64,000 bases of DNA, from NCBI GenBank assembly GCA_900074725.1, contig LT598455.1:683802-747801 (forward strand). The letters run 5' to 3'. Origin of the DNA: Lachancea dasiensis (lineage: Eukaryota > Ascomycota > Saccharomycetes > Saccharomycetales > Saccharomycetaceae). Shown piece after piece: positions 1 to 8,825 of the stretch. The notes beneath the pieces are model-generated. The model was given only the letters and a program-made list of their open reading frames with translations. It had not been told where the DNA came from and ran no database searches. Each line of letters begins with the position of its first letter. Position 1 is the stretch's first letter. The position numbers and the translations under genes are program-made.

Positions 1-911
1 CCATTCGCAGTGCTGATACCAACCTTCATTGCTGCATCGATTAACAATTCTTGCTCCTTTTGACGAGCAGCCGTTTGTACCTGGTGATTTGTAAATTGTT
101 GGAAAGACTTCGAAATGTTCAAATCCTCCCCATCGTACTGGATCAAATTCTGGTACGCTGGCTGCGGTATCAATGAGATAAGGAGGTTGCAGGCATAGAC
201 GACCTTAGCATGTTCCAAAAGGTCATCAGGAAGATGGCGGGGTAAAGGAATACTGGGCGGAAACGACTGAGTAATTTTTTCAACTTTGCCTATCAACCAT
301 TTTGTAACTTTGGCAGGCGTCACCTTGTGGTAGATATCGCCAGCTTCCTCAATGGACTCTCCCAGTTTTTCAAGGCAATTTTCCAGCAAGTCCAAGGGCA
401 CGAGGGACCAGTTAGCGTGGTGCTTCTCGACCAGATTTTCCAGAAAATCGCGAGTCATCAGATAGCGCTTTTCCTGCATCATTGTCGTTGCAGATGGGTC
501 AATCTGTTGATACTCATTCTCATTCTTGCATTGAAACTTCAAGAACAGCGCTCCGCAAAGACTGAAACACAGGTCGTACTTGGTGGAAAATTCATAGGAT
601 CCGCTGCTGCGTAGCCATCCATCTTGAGGTTGTTCACTGTTGGTCAAAATCGCTGATTTTATGGGCTCGGACTGTGCTGTATAGTAGTATTTATCACTTG
701 CGCTGTCACGGGCTCTGTGATACTCGCATCCTTGGCTGAATGCTTTTGTCTTCACCTGGTATGCCGCTCCATCCTGGATGAACACTTTGACAGGTTTCTT
801 GCTCGAAATGTTGGAGGGATTCGGTAGTTCGAATATTTTAAGATCTTGACTCTTTAATACAGATCTTGGCAAAGCTATGATACGTTCTGGTAGGGGCCTA
901 CTAGTAGCCAT
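1..911 (-). CDS. RNH202: RNase H2 subunit B (Rnh202), 3' part cut off by window edge
   Basis: This is the non-catalytic B subunit of the trimeric nuclear RNase H2, which removes ribonucleotides from DNA and degrades RNA:DNA hybrids. Reading leftward from the ATG at 909-911 gives about 303 uninterrupted codons to the window edge. The translation matches yeast Rnh202 along its length: an N-terminal segment with ERIIALP and FELPNPSNISSK, a middle DKYYYTAQSEPIKSAIL stretch, and the later EEAGDIYHKVTPAKVTKWL and LLISLIPQPAYQNL segments. The missing C-terminus should carry the basic tail with a PCNA-binding motif known from the family. It is divergent from the next gene, with 333 bases between the two starts. 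Identification rests on remembered similarity to S. cerevisiae YDR279W and is strong; the subunit role is family knowledge. Confidence 0.88.
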   Translation of the reverse strand, partial: MATSRPLPERIIALPRSVLKSQDLKIFELPNPSNISSKKPVKVFIQDGAAYQVKTKAFSQGCEYHRARDSASDKYYYTAQSEPIKSAILTNSEQPQDGWLRSSGSYEFSTKYDLCFSLCGALFLKFQCKNENEYQQIDPSATTMMQEKRYLMTRDFLENLVEKHHANWSLVPLDLLENCLEKLGESIEEAGDIYHKVTPAKVTKWLIGKVEKITQSFPPSIPLPRHLPDDLLEHAKVVYACNLLISLIPQPAYQNLIQYDGEDLNISKSFQQFTNHQVQTAARQKEQELLIDAAMKVGISTAN

Positions 912-1244
912 TGTCTCTTAGGTCCAGCAATTTTACTGAGTTTCTGGCGTTCTATAACGAATATATTGAAGTTATTTAGCGAACGAATTCCGTACATTAG
1001 CCCAAAATAAGAAGGCCGCCTTTGAGGACTGGCTTCCTACTCATTCAGGCACCTTCGACAGTTCCAAGCATTTCTCCTAAAGAACTTCGAGTTTTCCTCG
1101 AGTAGAGTGTGTGTGTGCTTCTTTTGTCAATTACATCGTTCTTTGAGCTGTCGTTTAAACTGAAGTGCCCAGAAGTCACAAAAAGTGCTAGTAGCACTAA
1201 GGAGACCCGTCTTAATTGTTTCTACTGAAGTTGTTCCAAATATA
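912..1244. promoter_or_regulatory. Divergent intergenic region RNH202 / YHR045W-like gene
   Basis: This 333-base stretch separates two divergent starts and must hold both promoters. I see a short GT dinucleotide run near 1107-1115 and AT-rich patches, but no motif I can assign with confidence. Confidence 0.4.
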
Positions 1245-2933
1245 ATGTTTCAGCTTGATATTCGACTGATGTGCACGCTGCTGGCAATTTTGATCGCATC
1301 AGCGGTCGTTGTTACCAAGATAATAGTGGAAACCAAGAGAGACCTGCATCCAATTGCCTTGAGCCAGCAGTCTAACATTGGACCCACGCGCAAAGAAAAT
1401 GAAACGGCGATATATCGAAACTTCACTATTCCTCCGGGATTTCCTTTAACCACTGGGATGAGTCTCAGCATGGGCTATAAATTCCGAAACGGAAACTTTG
1501 GCGACATTTGGTCAAGTATAATGGCAATAGCCAGGCATAATTATATTGAACTGAATGATCAACGGTATAGCTTGAGCTTGGTCAATGCAAATGCCAAAAA
1601 TCTGTGTCAAAAATGGAAGACGGGCACAAAACCCTGCCATTTGGGTATTGCCAGTCCAATTGACGAGCTTCCAGGATTCGTATTAGCTATCACAGGTTTC
1701 ATGGGCTCCCTTCAGGACCTAGTCCCAGTTTTTCTAACCTCTGTACCACGATCAAAGCCAGATTTGGACATCTTGGCAATCGACTCTTGGGAAACTTTCC
1801 ATAAAATGAATGGTAGCCAGTCTTGGTACAAATTGGTCTTGGTCTGTGACAGCACGAAAGGTGAGCCTCCCCACGAAATTCCTTCCAACATTGTGACTTG
1901 GGATGCCTTGGCCTTGAACTTCGAACCAACCCCAGATCGAGAGGTTTCCCGATTTGATTACAAACCCCCCAGCGACAATCATCACGACTCCAAGTTAATT
2001 GCTGTCAGCAACTCCCCATTTGGAACTGCTACAAGTTTCACACATATGGCTTTGGTTAGCAGTGTAGCGGCTTTTATCAAATCTTTTCCTATTGATTTCG
2101 GACTGAGCAGTAATGATCATCTCAGCATTATTCTCGAGAGACGGTCTGCCGCCACAGATCCCATACAGATCTTTCCTAAGCTTCTTGCAATACTATTACA
2201 TGGGGGATCGGTCTCCATTTTAAACAAGCAGGGTACGTTGCAAACACTTGGCCAAAGTTTGAATCTGACTACCACTCTGCTACAAATACCACAAGAGTGT
2301 GAAATGCTCGATAGACTACTCTCACATCCATTAAGCATAGTGCAAAGGATCAAACTTGCATGGGCGTCAAACCTCTTAAGTGAGGGAGTTTTCTCATCAA
2401 GTGCTCGCATATCGCCAGAGTTGAAGCAACTGAGATGCGTCTTCTTGTCAGATAACGTCAAAAACATTGGTTCTGTTGCAACAATTTGTGCTCCTACGGG
2501 CAAGGCCGGGTTGGCGCCAAAGAAGACCAAGACTACACTAGAGTTAAACCGCATGCGTGCCATTCTAGGTTCGAGGGTTGTTCGAGAGCTCTGCTGCCCT
2601 TATGTAGTATTGGGACCAGTGGCCAGTACCAATTTCTTTGATTATCGTGTATTTCCACACCAAGTGGATTTAAAGTTGTCCAACTATGGGCCAATTTCAA
2701 CATCTTTAGAGGCCAAACTTGCTAAGGACGAAACCAAACCACAACTGTCGGTAGCAAAGCGACAGGGTTTACTTTGCATAAGGGGGTTCACCATTGGCCG
2801 GCCAGTCAACCCAGAGCAGATGACAAGGGCTCTCAAAGCTGTCGAAAAATTCGATGGAAGGGAAGGTTGGATGCCAATGTTCGGGGTGAGTTGTCTATGG
2901 GGTTTAGACGGGTGCCTTTATGAATTTAATTGA
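1245..2933 (+). CDS. YHR045W-like ER membrane protein with a degenerate adenylate-forming-enzyme look
   Basis: This gene encodes 562 residues, almost the length of S. cerevisiae YHR045W (560), and it sits beside INM1 and AAP1 as YHR045W does. The frame is open upstream to 1185 only through a GTG; the first ATG is at 1245 and gives an N-terminus with one hydrophobic span at about residues 7-26, a signal anchor. The remainder should be lumenal or cytosolic with no further obvious span. Around residues 275-345 the order of elements (a small-residue-rich loop, a T-H, a long hydrophobic helix, then ILLHGGSVSIL) recalls AMP-forming acyl-CoA synthetases, but the canonical P-loop TSGTTGxPKG is not intact. 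In yeast the protein is uncharacterised and reported at the ER. Orthology is likely from length and position; any catalytic role is inference. Confidence 0.75.
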   Translation: MFQLDIRLMCTLLAILIASAVVVTKIIVETKRDLHPIALSQQSNIGPTRKENETAIYRNFTIPPGFPLTTGMSLSMGYKFRNGNFGDIWSSIMAIARHNYIELNDQRYSLSLVNANAKNLCQKWKTGTKPCHLGIASPIDELPGFVLAITGFMGSLQDLVPVFLTSVPRSKPDLDILAIDSWETFHKMNGSQSWYKLVLVCDSTKGEPPHEIPSNIVTWDALALNFEPTPDREVSRFDYKPPSDNHHDSKLIAVSNSPFGTATSFTHMALVSSVAAFIKSFPIDFGLSSNDHLSIILERRSAATDPIQIFPKLLAILLHGGSVSILNKQGTLQTLGQSLNLTTTLLQIPQECEMLDRLLSHPLSIVQRIKLAWASNLLSEGVFSSSARISPELKQLRCVFLSDNVKNIGSVATICAPTGKAGLAPKKTKTTLELNRMRAILGSRVVRELCCPYVVLGPVASTNFFDYRVFPHQVDLKLSNYGPISTSLEAKLAKDETKPQLSVAKRQGLLCIRGFTIGRPVNPEQMTRALKAVEKFDGREGWMPMFGVSCLWGLDGCLYEFN

Positions 2934-2991
2934 TGCTATGTAAGCACGCGATGAGTTCGTCAATGTTCATTAAGTAAATATCGTTATGTAT

Positions 2992-3882
2992 TCAATTGTA
3001 TTGCAGCTTGCCGTCTACACAATCCCAGAATCGCTTTATGTACTCTTCTTGTTCTTGAGGATCTTCACATCCTCGAACCGCAAGATACGTTCTGTTGTGT
3101 ACCGGCACTTCCCATTCTCCGGGATTAGCCCCGAGAATTCTACCCCCGGTCTCTTTCAGAATACACCAGCCAGCACAAACATCCCAAGAGTAGCAACCAC
3201 CATCCCAGTAGCTATCTAAGTATCCTAGGCAAATGTAAGCCAAAGTCATTGCGCTAGAGCCCAAGTTTCTAAAGCCATGGACAAAACCGCCATCGCAGGA
3301 TAGTAAATTTTGATAAGTTTTCATCTTAGTAGTAAAATTGGGGCCCTCACGAGCAGAACCAGGTTGCAAAGCTACCACGGACGAACTTAGTTTCAAGGAA
3401 CCCATCTCAAGTTTCTTCGCTCGAACATCGAACTCTTCACCATTGACACGCACGCCATTGGACTTCGATGCAGAAATCAAAAGGTTCAAATGCGGATTGT
3501 AAATCACACCTACAACAGGTTCCTTGCCAACTGTGAGCCCCAGGGATGTGCAACTGAAGGGGAAATCGTGAACGAAATTGGTGGTGCCGTCGATGGGATC
3601 AATGATAAAAGTCGGTTCATCTGTAATTTGGGTTTGGCCCGCAACAAAACTCTCCTCCCCGACAAAAAGGAAATCGGGATACTGCTGCTTAACATTGCTC
3701 CATATCAGATTCTCCACCTGTTTATCAATGGCAGTCACAATGTCTACCGCTCTAGAGCCACTTTTGGCGTCATACGTATGCTGGGTTCCTGACTTAGCTT
3801 TGATGATAGGACCAACCTTTTCGACTGCAAGGTCGCATAAATACTTTTCGATGGATAGTAGATCTAGAAATGTATCAGCCAT
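2992..3882 (-). CDS. INM1: Inositol monophosphatase
   Basis: This enzyme hydrolyses inositol-1-phosphate to inositol, a Mg2+-dependent, Li+-sensitive step of the inositol phosphate cycle in the cytosol. The signature motifs are present in order: FVGEES (metal-binding Glu), IDPIDGTTNFVHDFPF, and a C-terminal SWDVCAGWCILKETGG that matches the family WDxAAG motif with Cys for the first Ala. Translation from the ATG at 3882 gives 296 residues, against 295 in yeast Inm1. The frame continues 39 codons upstream to a GTG, which I exclude as non-initiating. It converges on the YHR045W-like gene with a 58-base gap and lies downstream of AAP1 on the same strand. A pre-duplication yeast has one such gene where S. 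cerevisiae has INM1 and INM2. Confidence 0.93.
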   Translation of the reverse strand: MADTFLDLLSIEKYLCDLAVEKVGPIIKAKSGTQHTYDAKSGSRAVDIVTAIDKQVENLIWSNVKQQYPDFLFVGEESFVAGQTQITDEPTFIIDPIDGTTNFVHDFPFSCTSLGLTVGKEPVVGVIYNPHLNLLISASKSNGVRVNGEEFDVRAKKLEMGSLKLSSSVVALQPGSAREGPNFTTKMKTYQNLLSCDGGFVHGFRNLGSSAMTLAYICLGYLDSYWDGGCYSWDVCAGWCILKETGGRILGANPGEWEVPVHNRTYLAVRGCEDPQEQEEYIKRFWDCVDGKLQYN

Positions 3883-4088
3883 GTTATGCTCGCTTTTTGT
3901 TCGGCCCACTGAACTCTTAAAGTTGTACCTGAAATTGAGCGTTTTGTAATACAAAGGCCAATATGAATATGAATTAAGCAGGACGGGAGCGAGAACCACT
4001 CAGGCCAAACAAAAACTTTGAATTGAATTAACTATTTATATTTTGAATTAATTTTATGAGGGTTGCCAGCCGTTAAAGGCTCTTCGCT

Positions 4089-6674
4089 TTAGCCAGACTT
4101 GTCAAATCCATGATCTTTCAGATACTTGGAAACAAGTTCTCTGTCGCGATTGATCCATTGAGCCTTAGAAGTGATAGTATCCAGGGCTTGGGCCAAACTT
4201 TGGTCAAAACCCTTCGTTGACCTTTTGCTGAAGAAATCCTTGATCTCATCGATAGCCTCGAACGACGTGAAGCCAGAAGTAGCGATCTTCACTACGGACC
4301 CTAGCATTGAGAGGCCAGGAGGTAGTTTCTTAACAAGCTCATCCCAATTTTCTTGGGTCCAGACCCAGAGAGCATGGACACCAGCGGCGTGGCCCCTCAT
4401 GCCCATCATGGGAATGTGGATATCTTGTAGAAGAACCGTACCATCAAACAAGTAGCCCAAAGTTCTTTGCAAGAGCTTTGGGTCTTCGAAGGCACCTAGG
4501 CTCTTGAGGGCTAAAAGCTTTTCGTCTGTGCTAACGGGATTCTTGTATATGTTAAAGATCTTTTCATAGGAGTCTTCGCCACCTTTCCTTGCTACGGCAG
4601 TGAAAACGGCGGGTTTTAGCAGAGCAGGAATGGCATGCTTATCACCAGAAATGTAAGCTTCGAACATTTTCAAACTAGCAGATAGAACGGAGGGCATTTT
4701 GGCACTACCTGCTGAAGCAAACATTTCGACCTTCATACGCTGATTTGCGTAAGAATCGGACTTGGTGAAACTCCAACCTAGCTCATTCAGCTTAGCATCT
4801 ACAAGTTGCCTCGTGAATTCATTTAAAGCCCCATTCACACTGGCTGGCTCGAAAATCCAGCTGGCTCTCAACGAAAATAAACTGTTTACCATCTGCTCCC
4901 ACACAACAAAAGAGCTTTCCGTTTTCCAATGAGAGACTAACTCCAAGAAATTAGTGGTTGGTGTGTAACCAGAAGTAGAAAGGGCCTTAGCATCGGCAAC
5001 CAATCCAGTTCTGTCCTCCACTGAGAGCAACTCTGCTTGTTCAGCCAATTTTTTCCACCTTTCGTCAGAGTAAGAGGTGATATAGAGACCTGCTTGATCA
5101 GCATTTACCTTAAAGAATTCTGTGTCCTCCATGTTGACAGTAATCGACCTCTCGTCGAGAACCAACGGGTTGATGTCTTTGCTGGTCTTTACTGCCAAGA
5201 ATACTGGGTAAAGAGTCTGGTCCTCTTCGGGTTTGACATCATTTGTAGTTAAGTAACGGTTTTGTGTGAAGGTGATTTGGTGGCCAACTTCTTTGACAGT
5301 AACAACTGGGAAACCAACCTGCTTGGTCCAGATGTTCATGACTTTACGCACGTCTTTGTTTGATGCGTCAGATAGCGCATCCCACAAATCACCCGTCTTG
5401 GCATTGCCGTATTTGAATTTGTTCAGGTATTGAGAAACACCCTTCACGAAAACGTCTTCGCCCAACCACACAGAGATCATTCTCAAGAGAGAAGAGCCCT
5501 TAGAATACGAGATGGCGTCAAAAATCTGATTGATTTCATCAGCCCTCTTGACAGGAACTTCAATTGGATGAGAAGATCTCAAGGCATCGAGTGACAACGC
5601 TGACTGTAGGTTGTCCGATACGTATTGCTCCCATACTTTCCATTCAGGCTCAAATTCGTTGCAGGAGTACCACGACATCCAAGTCGCAAACCCCTCATTA
5701 AGCCATAGTCCTTCCCACCAGTCCATGGTCACCAGATTTCCGAACCATTGGTGAGCCAGCTCGTGTTGAACAACTTCCGCCACTCTTTGGACACGACCCA
5801 ACGACGAATTGTCGCGGTCAAGTAGAAGATCTACAACTCTGTAGGTGACCAACCCCCAGTTCTCCATGGCACCAGCACTGAACTCATGAATAGCAACATT
5901 GTCCATCTTAGGTAGTGGATATTCAATACCAAAAGCACGCTCAAAGAATGCCAACGTTTTTGCCGTTAAGTCGGCAGCAAACTGACCATTGTGCTCCTCG
6001 CCGGGAGAGGCATACACACGAACCGGAATACGGAAGTCCTTGTTCTCAACGTATTTTAATTCCGCCACGATGAAGGCCACCAGGTAAGTAGACATTTTGG
6101 GTGTGGTGTTGAATGACGTGTATTTTTTGTCACCCTTGATGCACTCAGACTTCACGTCCATGTTGGACAGATGTGTGAGGTGCGAGGCAGATATCAAGGT
6201 GATGTCGAAAGTGGCCTTTAGGTTGGGCTCGTCAAAACATGGGAAGGCTCTTCTGGCGTCTGTTGGTTCCATCTGCGTGGTTGCCATATATTTGGTCTCA
6301 CCCGTGAGTCTGTCGGTGTATTTGGCCCGGTAGAAACCCGCCATGTTGTCGTTCAATGTACCTGTGAATGATAGTTCCAAAGTGGCAGTTTTTTTGTCTT
6401 TCAACAGACCCTTGGGAAATTCGAAGGTCGTTACCTGGGTCTCAGCATCGGTTGCCCATTTCTCGGCTGCCGTTCCAGCAATTTCCGCACCGTGGATCTC
6501 TATTTCATTGGTGTTAACAGCAATCGAATCTGTGGCCGCATCGTTGACTTGCAGGTCAATGTTGACCTTCCCGTCGAACTTGAAGTTGTCGAAATTAGGC
6601 TCTACGGTCAGGTCGTAGTGCACCGGTGTGACATTGGTTGGCAGAACTTCACGGTCGGGGTTTTCACTATCCAT
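4089..6674 (-). CDS. AAP1: M1-family zinc aminopeptidase (Aap1/Ape2 type)
   Basis: This metallopeptidase of the gluzincin M1 family removes N-terminal residues from peptides; the yeast enzymes Aap1 and Ape2 act on arginine, alanine and leucine termini, and Aap1 has been linked to glycogen accumulation. The exopeptidase signature GAMEN is at about residues 268-272. The zinc motif HELAH is at residues 304-308, followed by WLNEGFATW with the third ligand Glu near 327. A C-terminal helical ERAP1-like domain fills the last 300 residues. The ATG at 6674 gives 861 residues (yeast Aap1 856); the ten in-frame codons before it start with TTG and are not counted. Position between INM1 and YHK8 matches YHR047C. 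No clear mitochondrial presequence is seen, so a cytosolic location is expected. Confidence 0.93.
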   Translation of the reverse strand: MDSENPDREVLPTNVTPVHYDLTVEPNFDNFKFDGKVNIDLQVNDAATDSIAVNTNEIEIHGAEIAGTAAEKWATDAETQVTTFEFPKGLLKDKKTATLELSFTGTLNDNMAGFYRAKYTDRLTGETKYMATTQMEPTDARRAFPCFDEPNLKATFDITLISASHLTHLSNMDVKSECIKGDKKYTSFNTTPKMSTYLVAFIVAELKYVENKDFRIPVRVYASPGEEHNGQFAADLTAKTLAFFERAFGIEYPLPKMDNVAIHEFSAGAMENWGLVTYRVVDLLLDRDNSSLGRVQRVAEVVQHELAHQWFGNLVTMDWWEGLWLNEGFATWMSWYSCNEFEPEWKVWEQYVSDNLQSALSLDALRSSHPIEVPVKRADEINQIFDAISYSKGSSLLRMISVWLGEDVFVKGVSQYLNKFKYGNAKTGDLWDALSDASNKDVRKVMNIWTKQVGFPVVTVKEVGHQITFTQNRYLTTNDVKPEEDQTLYPVFLAVKTSKDINPLVLDERSITVNMEDTEFFKVNADQAGLYITSYSDERWKKLAEQAELLSVEDRTGLVADAKALSTSGYTPTTNFLELVSHWKTESSFVVWEQMVNSLFSLRASWIFEPASVNGALNEFTRQLVDAKLNELGWSFTKSDSYANQRMKVEMFASAGSAKMPSVLSASLKMFEAYISGDKHAIPALLKPAVFTAVARKGGEDSYEKIFNIYKNPVSTDEKLLALKSLGAFEDPKLLQRTLGYLFDGTVLLQDIHIPMMGMRGHAAGVHALWVWTQENWDELVKKLPPGLSMLGSVVKIATSGFTSFEAIDEIKDFFSKRSTKGFDQSLAQALDTITSKAQWINRDRELVSKYLKDHGFDKSG

Positions 6675-7742
6675 GTCCCGGTTTCTGGTTAGTACTAGTC
6701 TCAACTTGGCTGTAATTATGGGTTCAATTGCAAAGTCGGATAATAAGGTTGAGCTCCAATTCCGACGTCAATCCGAAGTGAATGAAGTTTAAGAACGCAA
6801 TCAATGTCCGTAGCGTGAGAACTAAAAATCAAGCCAATCCGAAGTTTCGCTAGTTGGATTCAAGGGCGTAGGGGCCTGGCTTTCTCGTACTTATAGACAG
6901 ACCCTACACCAGCTTTTTCCGTGGATTGGGTCAGCTGGCCCTCTGCTGGTAAGGCAAACACTTCAAGGGCTACACGTGAGTGCATCGGTTTCTATCAACG
7001 AAACGGCAAATGGAAATCGACTAGAGGGTCGTGCCAGAGCTCAAATGACAGCGTTTGTTACCTGCGGTGCCTTTGGTGGTCGTGGAGCCTCGACGACCCA
7101 ACGTTCATCTACAGTCGATGTGCTTTTGTATGTTTTGTCCGTGCAACCCGCGCTTGCAGTAAAAAAAAAAACAGTTATACATACGTCTTGGAGGCAAGCT
7201 GGGTCTTCAGTTTCTCGCATTTTGCACAGGGAGTTCTTGTGGCTGTCATGAGGCCCCTCGAGTTCGGAAAACGCGTCTCATATGAGGGTGTTCTGAGAAA
7301 GCGAGAAGTGAACGGAAGTATTGCAGAGGCAGCTATCCTGCGCGTCAATGGCCTTGAAACTGCTCTCAATGCCGGCAGTACGATCATTGGAGATGAATAG
7401 GGCGCCCAGTAGGTTGTGAGATGCGTGTGGCCATCCCAAGGAATACGACAAAAGAGGCCTCGATTTGAGATTATTGCTAAATTCCGTACATGGTGATTAT
7501 CATGGCTTATCCGTGTGTTAGCGACGCCAACGAGGCCGTGTGTAGTTCTGGAGTTGAGTTTCATTTGTGCTCATTCTGTATTTCATTTGGGCAGCTATTG
7601 CTGCTAATGCCAAAAGATCGTGCGGGCCAGGCTTATTTCTCATTCCGGCTAAAAGCGGTGGATTTGAAATCTCCCGCATCAGTACCAGCCCCAAGTAGGC
7701 TGGTTGTTTCAGCTCTTGTTCGACTATGTCGACCTACGATAG

Positions 7743-7782
7743 GAAACCTCAAGATGACATGATAATGTCATCTGTTGGTTTC
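7743..7782. repeat. Imperfect inverted repeat, 18-bp arms, 4-base loop
   Basis: The arm at 7743-7760 and the arm at 7765-7782 are reverse complements with three mismatches, and the inner eight pairs (GATGACAT / ATGTCATC) are perfect. The loop is GATA. As RNA this would form a stable hairpin; as DNA it could be a dyad binding site. It is about 1.05 kb upstream of YHK8. Confidence 0.7.
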
Positions 7783-8449
7783 AGGTGGTGTTTCAAAGAC
7801 AATGGGGCTTAGCCTCACGTAGGGGCTCAAGTATAAGTAGAGCCAATGGAAACCACTCAACAGTGAATGGCTAGTCATAGGTAAAAGCTAAGTGTGGTTG
7901 AATCTCTGTCGTTTCTATATATTAAGTCTGACCTCACGACAATAACAAATCTTAAGTCAGAATAGTACAAAGTGATTTCAATCCCGAGAACGTCCAAGCA
8001 GCTTGCCGAAAGCGATACCAAGTCTCCAGCATCCCAGCTGAGGGTCCGACGGGCACAGTCTGGAGCACGCGGGACCAGAGTGACCTTGGAGCCCAGCCGA
8101 CTTTCCTGACATTTTAGAAATCACAGGTGTCACAAATGGGGCCACAGACGGGGCGACGAACCCAACGCAAAAAAATAGAACAGAATATGCTCAGCAGAAG
8201 TGTGGAGGCGAACGCTCCTCCAACTGTAGTGCCCTTTCAAATTTGACTGCTCTAACCATCGCATACTGCGGCTACTTCCTTCTGCAATTGAACATTCAAA
8301 ATGAAATTTACGTTGATGCAGATATTCAGGAATTTAGCTCATTCCGTCCTCGTCCGCCAACTGCTTACCATGTCACAAGCTATAGCTTTTGTCTCGTCCC
8401 AGTGGTGGCGATGGCCCTAAAAGCGAACCGTTGGTTGTAATTTGGGCTT

Positions 8450-8471
8450 ATGAAGCCTGATCAGGCTTCAT
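8450..8471. repeat. Perfect 22-bp palindrome
   Basis: The bases from 8450 to 8471 read identically on both strands, with arms ATGAAGCCTGA and TCAGGCTTCAT meeting without a spacer. It is followed within 20 bases by a T-run (8477-8482) and by a 12-bp GC-only palindrome at 8491-8502. It lies 355-376 bases upstream of the YHK8 start. Confidence 0.85.
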
Positions 8472-8490
8472 GGCCCTTTTTTCGGCCCGG

Positions 8491-8502
8491 GGCCGCGCGG
8501 CC
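8491..8502. repeat. GC-only 12-bp palindrome (GGCCGCGCGGCC)
   Basis: This self-complementary GC block is preceded by CGGCCCGG and so carries several CGG/CCG triplets, the half-sites used by fungal Zn2Cys6 regulators. It is far more GC-rich than its surroundings. A binding-site role upstream of a drug-efflux gene is inference. Confidence 0.6.
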
Positions 8503-8825
8503 GCCTATCTCCGCCTCATCGCAATGACCAATGTCTTTCTTACAATACTGGGCAACAACAGCGTAATGGTGCTGACTATAGCGAATCAAGACCGTTACCC
8601 AAGCTTTCCGCAAGCCATCGATGAGTCAGCAGAAAGACTATATCGATCAATAATCAAATTTTAACGCACATTTTAGTTTAGCATAAAAGCTCGGGTGCTG
8701 GATTAAAGCTTTCAAGTCAGCCGGTCAAGCTTCATCATCGAGCAATTCTATCAGACGTTTACCGCAAACGTCCGCGTCAAATACTGCCAAGCACTATACA
8801 AACCCCGGGATCTAAACTGACTACA

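Larger units (their letters stand above)
6675..8825. other. Large 2.1-kb intergenic gap between AAP1 and YHK8
   Basis: This is the longest gene-free stretch of the window and separates two divergent genes. It has only short frames: a 129-codon minus-strand frame at 7175-7564, an overlapping plus-strand frame at 6921-7400 that begins with GTG, and several under 90 codons. None shows a known domain. Structure instead lies in inverted repeats: an 18-bp imperfect hairpin at 7743-7782, a perfect 22-bp palindrome at 8450-8471, and a GC-only palindrome at 8491-8502. A poly-A run lies near 7159-7170. A decayed gene or an unusually complex YHK8 upstream region are both possible. Confidence 0.5.

Noticed and set aside
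6921-7564. Overlapping frames at 6921-7400 (+) and 7175-7564 (-)
   Set aside because: The plus frame begins with GTG and neither has a recognisable domain; kept only as a possible relic in the gap finding.
7773-7980. TGTTGG start resembling a yeast LTR end
   Set aside because: No matching CA end with a 5-bp target duplication, no primer-binding site, and no second copy; the TGTTGG is part of the hairpin arm.
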